Positions 36,004 through 45,250 of a stretch of DNA of 64,000 nt are shown here, piece after piece. The stretch's first letter is position 1. The number at the start of each line of letters is the position of its first letter. The stretch comes from Sternotherus odoratus (taxonomy: Eukaryota > Chordata > Testudines > Kinosternidae), in NCBI GenBank assembly GCA_032164245.1, contig JAVMKO010000006.1:38404319-38468318 (forward strand). The letters run 5' to 3'. The notes under the pieces are model-generated. The model saw nothing but the letters and a program-made list of their open reading frames with translations, was not told the DNA's origin and made no database searches. The translations under genes and the position numbers were made by a program.

Positions 36004-36395
36004 TCACCATCACCATCCTGGTCAAGTGCTCAGTAGTATATTCCTACTGCTATACTCTTATTATTCAAGCATGAAATTTCTATCCATAGAGATTCTATCA
36101 TACAGTTTGATTCATTTAAGATTATTAATATATTTGACTCTGCTTTCTTTCTATTTTGATTCTGCTACTCCCCCACCAGTACAACCTACTCTGTCATTCC
36201 TGTATATTTTGTATCCTGGAATTACTGTGTCTCATTGATTATCATTATTCTACCAAGTTTCCTCTGATGCCTATCATATCAATATCCTCATTTAATACCA
36301 GACACTCACATTCACCTGTCTTAGTATTTGGGCTTCTGGCATTTGTGAACAAGCATTTACAAAATTTGTCATTTTTTTACTTGTCTGCCATTATG
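36004..36395 (-). mobile_element. CR1 LINE, minus strand, endonuclease N-terminal part
   Basis: The minus strand reads 'KCLFTNARSPNTKTGECECL' (about 36355-36295), the typical opening of the CR1 endonuclease with its TNARS word. It then reads 'EDIDMIGIRGN', where the family usually has DIIGITETW, so the catalytic Glu is lost. Further on, 'YSRNSGI' type segments are disrupted. Together with 34948-35728 and 32702-33852 it forms one CR1 copy of about 2.3 kb after removing insertions. Confidence 0.85.
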
Positions 36396-37489
36396 TGATA
36401 TAGTTGAATGGGACTCCAAGTTCTAACCTGTACTCTATCAACTTCTATTCTTGCTATCCTTGCTACAGGACACATACACCGCACACCCCAAGTGCTAAAG
36501 AAACAGTTGTAGTAGCCTTCTGTCTAGGTTTTCTGAATGGATTTGAAACACGTGGGGAAAGGTTCCTTATCCCTTTCTTCGCCTACCCACCAGCCCTATG
36601 CAATTACCAAAATGTAGCCCTTAGAAAGAACTCAAAGTGCTAGTGCCTAGATATAGGCGATTCACCATGCTTAAACACCCCAAAGCCCTAATTATACAGA
36701 ATTTATATACAAGAGGAAGCTTGCAACACTTCTGCTGCATTCCCCTATATCTCCTAAATGCTCCCTATCATATATCCACATTCATATTCTTCCCTTCATC
36801 TACATATGGTGAGGGCAACATCCAATCTCCAGTGAAAAAATATTAAAAATATTGCAACACCTATGCTTCCAGGAACAGTGTCAAAATAAGCTGATTTAAT
36901 ACCAACATTCCTACCATGTTAGGAAAGCAACTTCTAGTACAGCATCTGCTTGCAGATTTTTATCTAGTAGCATAACTGCTGACTCCATTTTGAGATGTTT
37001 TCTTTCCTTAACTCTGTCACCTCTTTCAGAGAGATTACACCAGGAGGGGAATTTCCAACATGAAAACCAATATTCAACAGCATTCCCACCTTTTATGTTG
37101 GGGGAGTGGTGGACTTAATAAATTAATATTTATTTTTTACTGTTATCACTGTTATCACCATACCAATGTGCTCATTGGACCTGCGGACACCTTCACATAA
37201 ATTAATTTAATATTAAATATTACACACACATAGGTAAGCAAGTACCACATAATTCCTGGCATGGGAGCACACAAAGCCATTACAACTCCAATACATATAC
37301 AAAATTGCCATGGAAACAGAAACCCTTTGCCCTGATGAGGCAGAAGGTGAATCTTAGCAATAGAGATTTCCAGGACCGTGGGCCTTCAACAGAAAAGGAT
37401 GTGCCCCTCATCCTCTTCAGTTGTCTCTCAGGAGAGTTAGTAGATCTGTTGCTGTGTTGGGATACGCAGCCCCTCAGGTGGACTGATCT
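36396..37489. other. No gene recognised
   Basis: It may include the 5' leader of the CR1 copy to its left, but I cannot read an ORF1 in it. Frames of 63-79 codons have no family signature. Confidence 0.4.
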
Positions 37490-37725
37490 TAAATAATAGA
37501 AGACTTCAATGCCTCAGAGCTTGCCCTTCTAATAAAAGCTAGTGCAGTTCATTGAGTGCAGGCATCAGTGAGCTTCTTGGATAAAGGCCTTCATCCACAT
37601 ATATTGCCATATTTTGCAAAAATTCTAGTCTACAGGTGGTTTTCAAAGGCAGTCTCACACAGAGCACATTACAATAATTCAGTCTCAGGGTCATCTGTTT
37701 AATGAGCTATTGAAGTGGAAAATTT
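37490..37725 (-). mobile_element. L2-type LINE fragment, C-terminal reverse transcriptase
   Basis: On the minus strand, 37685 downward reads 'YCNVLCVRLPLKTTCRL' then 'EFLQNMA'. The L2 family has CNALYxGLPLKTTRRLQ and VQNAA at this place in the region after the reverse transcriptase. 'MPALNELH' follows, matching the TPVLxSLHWLP stretch. It is a short, dead fragment. Confidence 0.65.
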
Positions 37726-38156
37726 TCACTATGGACAGGAAAAACAGTTCACTTAATTTCATACCCATTATTTCAATTGCACCTTTATTGTGAGATTAGA
37801 AATAGTTCACTTTAAGGACCCTTCTTTCTCTTCTTCTCCTGACCCAAGATGAGAAGGGATCCTGTACTTCCTCCAGTTCCACTGTTTGTTAACTTATCTT
37901 GTTGGAGTCCAAAATCTCAGAAGTCTTTCCACTCAACTTGATTGCTGCAGTGTTAAGATTGTGCATGAACACAAACTAGTGTATATACAGCAGCATTTTG
38001 TTCACACAGAAAGAGGCCATCCTCATCTTCTGCTCGACTCAAGCCCATTCATTGGAAGATTGCGAGGGGAAGGGTCCCAATTATTGACTGTTTAATTTTG
38101 CAAACGTTTTAGTAGAAATGCTAAAAGCCAACATTGCATGCAAGTGATCTGATACA

Positions 38157-38314
38157 GTGAAACCTCGATATAACGGACTAATTCGGGCGAGGGGGTGTCC
38201 GTTAAAGCCGAAAGTCTGTTATTTAATAATTTTTTAAAATTATTAAATAATGGACTTTCGGCTGACAATGGACACCCCCCTTGCCCGAATTAGTCCGTTT
38301 TGTCGAGGTTTTAC
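38157..38314. repeat. Long palindrome, arms of about 79 bases
   Basis: The left arm opens 'gtgaaacctcgatataacgg' and the right arm closes 'ccgttttgtcgaggttttac'. Inner matches include 'gactaattcgggc', 'gtgtccgtt', 'gccgaaagtc' and 'tatttaataatttt' with their complements. The centre is 'ttttttaaaa' near 38235. Only a handful of mismatches are visible. Confidence 0.9.
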
Positions 38315-38319
38315 TTTTA

Positions 38320-39370
38320 TCACGGCCGGGAGCCCGGCTGCTGGGACCCTGGCGGGAGCCGTCAACCCACCCACCCAGGTCCCGGCTGTGTGTGTGTGGG
38401 GGGGTTTGACAGCTCCCGCCGGGCTCCCCGCTGTGGGGAGCCGGGCGGGAACTGTCAAACCCCCCCCCCCGCCCGGCTCCCCCTGCAGGGAGCCGGGTGT
38501 GGGGGGGAGCTGACAGCTCCCGCCGGGCTCCCCGCTGTGGGGAGCCCGGCGGGAGCTGTCAACTCGCCCGCCCGGCTCCCCGCAGCGGAGAGCCGGGCGG
38601 GAACTGTCAAACCCCCCCCCCCGCCCGGCTCCCCCTGCAGGGAGCCGGGTGGGGGGGGAGTTGATAGCTCCCGCCAGGCTCCCCGCTGCGGGGAGCCGGG
38701 CGGGAGCTGTCAACTCGCCCGCCGGGCTCCCCGCTGCGGGGAGCCGGGCGGAGAGCTGTCAACCTCTGCAGGGGGAGCCGGGCGGGGGGGGGGGGTTGAC
38801 AGTTCCCCCCTCCCACCCGGCTCCCTGCAGGGGGAGCCGGGCGGGGGGGAGGGTTGACAGTTCCCGCCGGGCTCCCCACAGCGGGGAGCCCGGCGGGAGC
38901 TGTCAAGTCCCGGCGGGAGCTGTCAACACAGGGGAGCCGTGGGGGGGGGGGGTTTGACAGCTCCCGCCGGGCTCCCCGCTGCGGGGAGCCCGGCGGGAGC
39001 TGTCAACTCCCCCCCCCTCCCTGCAGGGGGAGCCGGGCGGGCGAGTTGACAGTTCCCGCCAGGCTCCCCACAGCGGGGAGCCCGGCGGAAGCTGTCAACT
39101 CCCCCACACACACACCCGGCTCCCTGCAGGGGGAGCCGGGCGGGGGGGGGGGTTGACAGTTCCCGCCGGGCTCCCCACAGTGGGGAGCCCGGCGGGAGCT
39201 GTCAAGTCCCGGCGGGAGCTGTCAACACAGGGGAGCCGTGTGTGTGTGTGGGGGGGGGGGGTTGACAGCTCCCACTGGGCTCCCCGCTGCGGGTAGCTGG
39301 GCGGGAGCTGTCAACCTCTGCGGGGAGTGACAGCTCCTGCCCGGCTCCCCGGGGCGGGAGCCGGCAGCCC
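38320..39370. repeat. GC-rich tandem array of hairpin units
   Basis: The recurrent unit contains 'gctccccgctgcggggagcc' (self-complementary) flanked by 'gacagctcccgccgg' and 'ccggcgggagctgtcaa', themselves inverted to each other. Between units are runs of C or G up to about 13, sometimes with (CA)n or (TG)n. Around ten variants are visible. Strong secondary structure and G-quadruplex formation are expected from the composition. Confidence 0.88.
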
Positions 39371-39461
39371 CCGAATAACGGATTTCGGATGCATCGGAAA
39401 TTTTGTCCATTGCATCCGAAGTCCGTTAAATCGGGGTCCGTTAAATCGAGGGTTTACTGTA

Positions 39462-41034
39462 CTGAGATTTGCGAGTGTAAGTCACAGCCTGGCCATAGTA
39501 TTGGTGCACAGGTCATTTGCAAATGTAACCTATTATTTTCACTTTAATTTGATGATATGGAAGGTATGAGGGATGGATGAAAGAAATTACTTGTTTACTA
39601 CAATCAGTAAATACAGTATCAAACTGTGGTATGAAGCAGCCACAGGCAATAGAGTTAGTGACACAACCAACTAAAAGTCATTACTAACTTGCTCAGGCAT
39701 ATGCAGTGAACTGGAGATATTTGGCATATCTTTAGTGTCCTAAAATAGAGCAAATGAGGAGGCAGTTTTGAGTGGGCTGGTTGAAGAAAGGAAGCGAGGG
39801 AGAGAAAGATGCACAAAGCGTTTGTGCAAAACCTTAAATTCACTTGTATTTACCTTTTGACATGAGAATTGAGGGTTTTGAGAACTTCAGTCTGTGCTTG
39901 TGAAAACTCACAAAAAGATTAAGGCTGTTCCCATTGCTGAAAAACCTGCAACAATGCCCCAGTCAACCCCTTTATTCACCCAAGAAGCCTCACATCTCTT
40001 TTCTAATCATAGCTGTTGTAAGAGAATTTTTTCTGATGGTGGAATGGAAGGAGTTCTTGTGCTGTACCTGCTTTCTTGTAGTTGGATCGCTCCCTCAGCG
40101 AGGTTTTCAAGGGGCACCAGCTGGTCATTCCTCCCCACCCCCTTCAGGATCTTTGAATCGGTTGGGTTGGGTTTGACTAGTATTGGTCATTCTGCATTAC
40201 AAATCCATCAGATTCTGCTGATGAGACTGAATGTGTGTAGCCTCTAAACCTTCTCAACAGTACAGTGGGAGCAGGAGATCACTCCTGTTCCTCCTGCTTC
40301 CAATCAGTTCCTTAAGGAGCTCAAGGGCTGTGAAAACCTACAAATTTATAATCCTTGTAAATGCATCTGGGAAATGCCTGCGGGTTGCCTTTCATTCACA
40401 TAGTAGGAATTATGGGAGTCAACCTTGTAACACACAGTTGCTAAAAATTCAAGAGGTGACTGTGAGCTGGAATCTTTAAGTGATCAAAGAAGAGTTGGTT
40501 CCCTTCCAGTCCTTGTGACTCAAGCTGCAGGAGTTCATTTTGTGAAGTGAACCTGGCAGGATTAACACAGCTGTAGAGAGAAACCTAACACACAGTCCAA
40601 GTGAAACAATTCCAAAATCCAGCCAAGAATTCCTAAACCGGATAAGTCATAAAGTTTGCTTTGAGAGGCGTTGTTTTCTGTTTTTAATATACCTGCATTG
40701 TATCTATTTATTGACTGTTTCCTTGTTACTGAGTAAGTGACCATTCTTCACTTTAGGCCAAATCCTAAAGCCCTTACTAAGTTGTTCCTCAGGAAAACTC
40801 TCACTGAAGTCAATGGGATTTGAAAGTTTGCCTGGGTAAAAACTGAGTGAGGGTGTTAGGATCTGAGCCTTAAGGTATTTTGCTGATTCGGTCAATGTAA
40901 AAAGATTAGTAGAATTCAGATATAGATCACCATTCATTTGTCTAGGACTCTACACAATCCTCATTATGGAGAAAGCAGAGTACAAAAGGAAGACTGAAGA
41001 AAGTGTAGCCATTCATTTGCTATAAATTTAAGAC
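39462..41034. other. No gene recognised; one old repeat core
   Basis: 'actgaagtcaatgggatttg' (about 40803) marks a diverged palindromic repeat at 40745-40880. The region 39894-40250 is open for 117 codons but has no domain resemblance. Confidence 0.4.
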
Positions 41035-41166
41035 TGATGTGGAGCAATTATGCTGATGGGAGAGCGCTCTCCTATCCGCAGAGTGTGACTGCACCAGATG
41101 TGCTACAGTGGCACAGCTACATTGGTGCAGCTGTGCCAATGTAGCGGGTGGTGTAGATTAGCCCTA
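41035..41166. repeat. Partial MITE related to 35729-35998 type
   Basis: It contains 'gggagagcgctctcct', then 'gctacagtggcacagctaca' and 'gcagctgtgccaatgtagcg', which are inverted to each other, and ends 'gtgtagattagccc'. The end resembles the ggtctaca-type terminus. The left end is missing. Confidence 0.5.
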
Positions 41167-41690
41167 AGGCACGTGTCTTACTTTAAGCATGTGAGTAGAT
41201 ACATTGAAATCAAAGGGATTATTCTTATATTTAAAGTCAGGCACATGCCTATGTACCTTGTTGCATCACAGCCTTAAATGGAACATTCACTTTTCTTTAA
41301 AATGATATTGTCTCCCTCCACCCAACCCCTTTGTGTCCTTTTCACCTCCTGCTAATTATTAGTAATAAAGTGTTCCTACTTATATACATATGTTATGGCT
41401 ACAACAGCTTAAATTATTATTTTGACATATATGCATGCCACCTGTAACCTTTTGGAAAATAAATGTTAAAGGTCACAACCCGTCCTAACCCTTGAAGATA
41501 ATGACTGGCAGTTTTAGAAAGTGTCATCTAGTTACTTTTCTAGTAATTAATATTCTAACAATGCCAATTTCTTAAAACAAAGATTATACTAAATTCAGAG
41601 CATGAAATTTATACATTAACAAATTGAGCTGTAAAGCTTTAATTTAAAAAAATCCCCAAAACTATAAGATCCAAACCATAAAATAAATAT
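41167..41690. other. No gene; one degenerate palindromic repeat
   Basis: At 41167-41275 'gcatgtgagtagatacattg' and 'aaagtcaggcacatgcctat' belong to the same old family as 57525-57655 and 13420-13500. The rest is unclassified. Confidence 0.4.
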
Positions 41691-42000
41691 AAATTCATAG
41701 ATAAGGGGCAGAAGGGACCATTGTGATCATGTAGTCTGACCTGAATAACGCAGACCATAGAACTTCCCTGAATTAAGTCCTGTTTGAGCTAGAGCATATC
41801 TTTTAGAAAAAATATTCAGTCTTGATTTAAGAATTTCCAGTGGAGAAAGCATTGTAATCCTTGTTGCATTCCAGTGTTTAACTACCCTCATTGTTAGACA
41901 TGTGTGCCTTATTTCTAATCTGAATTTGTCTAGATTCAGCTTCCAGCTCTTGAGTTTTGTTATAAATTTGTCTGCTAGATTGAATATCCCGTTATTATCA
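41691..42000 (-). mobile_element. CR1-type LINE 3' end, minus strand
   Basis: 'cagaagggaccattgtgatc' and 'tagtctgacctgaataac' at the left are the complement of a CR1 3' UTR near its terminus. Further right come 'ccagtgtttaactaccctca' and 'cttatttctaatctgaattt', then 'ttgtctagattcagcttcca', which correspond to the end of ORF2. It is 5' truncated near 42000. Confidence 0.75.
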
Positions 42001-43689
42001 AATACACAGAATGTATGTGTAGTTTAAAATTTTATAAATATATTTAACAGGTTAACTTTTGATATAGGCCCAGAACTGCTTTGACATTAATTGGCCTGTA
42101 TTTTTTGTTAAAACCACATAACCAACGTTTTTACTCGCTAGAACCACAATGTAGAGCACAGTGTGTACTTTACCTCATTTGAGTCTACAATAAAGTCTAC
42201 ACTTTTCATATTTTTCCACAACAGCTTTTATTAGATTTACTATGGCAAGTGGGTTTTGAAAATTATTTTAGATTTTTATGCCAGTACATTTTCAACAAAC
42301 TTTATGCAAATAATGTTCTATTTTTGTGACTGTGTTCTAAAAAAATAAACTACACATACAACCCATCTCTGCCAGACCTGGAACAGACCTGGAAATGATA
42401 TAAATGTGTCAGTATTACAGTAGGGAAAACATCTGAATGCACATGTCTCTTTTAACTCTTAGGCTCCGTTTGATACTAATTCATTTTTGACATTTGGAAA
42501 ACTTCTAACATTAATTTATAAGTTTATTGTGGGGGATAATTCAGACAGACATAGTGTTGAAATAAAAACTTGAAAGAATGCACATCAGATTTTACAGGTG
42601 CATAGAACATTAATTTACAATGACAACCTTTTTGTTAAAGTTGACATAATATTGAATGGAATGTTTTGTTTATATATGGTGGTCTACTTTTACTGACCAA
42701 TACCAAAATGTATGACTAAACTGGGACTTTGTACAGCCTGCATTTCTTCAACTTTTTCTAGAATCATATTCTTTCTTTCTTTCTCCCCTCTTCCCCCGAT
42801 CACCAGTAGTTGCCTTCGAGTATTTTATTTGTATTATTTTCCATAATTGTATTTTCATTTAAAAAGAAAAGTATTTACCAAAGTTGATGTTAGATGTATA
42901 GTTCAGAATAAGTAATATTTATAGAATACATGCTAAGATTGACCTTTATGTCAGTTGTCATAGAACTTGATTTGTTTGTTTGAAGTGATATACATTTATA
43001 CTAAAAAGCAAAAAGTACAGTTATTGGCACTTAGTACCAATGGATAGGCTTTCTCCATGGAGGGCTTTTTATTTTGAAATTTACTTAAGGAAAATGCTGA
43101 GAGTGTATATCATTTAGTTATGTCAAATGGTCAAATTGGAAAGAGGGTGACAATGTGTAGTAATGAAAATAGTTTTGTGTCTTTCATATGCCAACTTGAG
43201 TGAATAGGATGAAATGTCTTCATTTCTATTTAACATTTCATGGGATAAGCTGATCCCTTTGTGTACAAGAACAAGTTGTTTGGTAATTTTAGGACTAAAC
43301 TCTGTCCTTGGTTGTATGGACAGGGATACTATGAAGTCAATATAAACCCTATGCATGCATCAGGGGGCAGAATTTAGCCTGTGGTATTTTTTTAATATGT
43401 TACTTAATGGTGATGATAGTAAAAAAATTAAGACATATTTGATGGCAACAAGGGACAAATGACATCAAAAACTGAAATCTAGACAAAACAGATAATGTAA
43501 GGAGGGAAATGGAAATATGTACACATTTGAAGTGCCTTTATCCATTTTTCTTTGGCTTACGTTGTTCAAAATCCTGGATACCAGGTCAAAACTCTGACAG
43601 TACAGTACTCCTAAAAAAAAAAAAATAATAAAAATAAAGTGTCTCTGAAAAGAAAAACACATTCCTTACTCCAATCTGGATAATGATCT
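42001..43689. other. No gene recognised
   Basis: AT-rich DNA. A 'gggggcagaatttagcct' segment at 43360-43377 belongs to a common old amniote repeat. A (TTCT)n run lies near 42770-42784. Confidence 0.45.
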
Positions 43690-45250
43690 TTCACCGCTCT
43701 CACTATTACCTCCTTCTCGGAAGATACTGGGTATACTGTAAAATCTGAAAATCTATGAAGACCCAGAAGATCCTAATACCAACCTTATCCCTTAAGATCA
43801 GCCGCAACCAGTTCTGACTCTGACCTCTCTGAAAATCGTGGGATGGGCTTGCATTTATATCACAACATATCCCAGTCCCTTGGGCTAGAGAGTTCATTCC
43901 TCAAACAAGGCAAACTAATGGAATGATTTTTCCAGTAAGAGAAAGTTGTACATCAAGATTTTGGAGCTATAGGGCAATATGCATGGCCCTTTTTTTTTTT
44001 TTAATCCTGTCTTGGCCATCAACAAATTGTCATCTGCTCAGACAACTCAGCAGTCTCGGCATACTTAACTGGTCAGAGAAGTGGATGGAAAGGACCAAGA
44101 GCTAGTCACTTCTTAAAGAATCCTCCCCTTTGTTCAGGTGGGGCAGAAAAATCTGGAATCCATAACAACTTTTCATGTAGTAGGCTATTTAAGTAGATTA
44201 GCTCAGAGGAGCTCAGATATACTCAAGGAGATTATGTGGCCAGACGAGGAGGCATTCTAATGGATAAGTACTAATACACACAGGCCATCAAGTGTCCACT
44301 TTGCATCTAACTCCTACCCAGATACTGTAAGGTATACTGAAAACCCTAAAGCATAGGTCCAAGATGTCTTCTTGGTTCACTGGACCAAGGAGATATTATT
44401 TACATTCCTTCTGCTTCCACTGACCTGAGAAGTCCTCATAAAACCACAGAGATGCCAGTGGCCCCAGAATGTGCAATAAGTTATTGATCTATGGGCCTCT
44501 TTTTTTGTCCAGAGCACTCAGCTCTTAGGAAAAAGAGATTTCCTTCATTTCAGCTCTTATTCAAATTAAAAGCTTGTTTTATGAAGAACCTTTAGAAAAT
44601 ACTGAGGAGCTAAGATTGTGTCCTCTCTACCATGATTTATTCCCACAGGAAGGGAATTTCCTTTGTCTGCTGGTTTTTGCGTGACCATCTCTGCCTGGAG
44701 TAGGTTCCAGAGACTTCAGCATATAAGACTTCTTTCCTTACCATTCGTAGATTTATTGCAGATGTGGTTTATAATGACCAGCTGTGTGTATATGCCCACT
44801 TCAGCTCTTACCTAACTTAGTGTTAACATACCATTAATGGCTATCCAGTTTGGTCTCACCCTTTGGCAATTAAATTCTTCCACGTGATCTTCTATCTAGT
44901 CTATACCTTCCTACCTAAGTCTTAATTTAATTCTGAAAGTTGTATACTCAGATTTCTTTTGAACTGACTGAATGCCATCCAGATGTCCAACAGGTTCTGA
45001 TGGTTTTCATTCAGTTCACCCGGGTGTGATCCTTGTTTTCAAAGTTGCTTATCTGATTTTCCACAAGCAGAAACTGGTTCTTCATGGCTAAGTTTTTTAG
45101 TATTCTCCTTTAAGTAGTGCTTCCTTTATTTCTTAACTAGGAAATCATTCTTCCTCCTAACCTCCCAACAAATATCTAAAGCCAGGAGCTTAGAAAGAAA
45201 TCCTCTGGCATTCTCTAACCTTGTTCTCTACTCTCCAACATTATCTGCCT
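43690..45250 (+). mobile_element. Decayed DIRS-like retroelement: RNase H and tyrosine recombinase region
   Basis: Plus-strand islands appear in the expected order. 'KIVGW' type residues (about 43833) and 'ELRAICMAL'-like sequence (about 43965, in a shifted frame) precede 'GHQQIVICSDNSAVSAYL' (44009-44065), which carries the SDN of RNase H. Then one frame reads 'FHVVGYLSRLAQRSSDILKE' and 'IMWPDEEAF' (44171-44257), 'SSVHFASN' and 'VQDVFLVHWTKEILFTF' (about 44298-44405), typical of the segment after RNase H. 'TINGYPVWSHPLAIKFF' (about 44832-44880) resembles the N-terminal part of the DIRS recombinase. Stops break the frame. Neither the polymerase core nor inverted termini are seen. A Gypsy-type element is the main alternative. 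Confidence 0.6.

Larger units (their letters stand above)
38155..39459. mobile_element. Pogo/Tigger-like DNA element with palindromic end and GC-rich array
   Basis: The ends 'cagtgaaacctcgatataac' and, on the other strand, 'cagtaaaccctcgatttaac' form terminal inverted repeats of about 24 bp. TA dinucleotides flank it at 38153-38154 and 39460-39461, the duplication left by Tc1/mariner/pogo transposases. The left 160 bp is a near-perfect palindrome. The remaining roughly 1 kb is a GC-rich array of hairpin-forming units. There is no transposase frame. Long open frames on both strands (up to 185 codons) come from the repeats and are not genes. The right end carries 'gtccgttaaatcg' twice in tandem (39421 and 39437). 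Confidence 0.8.

Noticed and set aside
38320..39370. A CRISPR array
   Set aside because: Units vary, spacers are homopolymer runs, and the setting is vertebrate transposon DNA.
38243..39410. Overlapping long open frames (up to 185 codons) on both strands, rich in Pro, Ala and Gly
   Set aside because: They are produced by a GC-rich tandem hairpin array inside a transposable element. All frames lack stops because TA-rich codons are absent, and the strands mirror each other.
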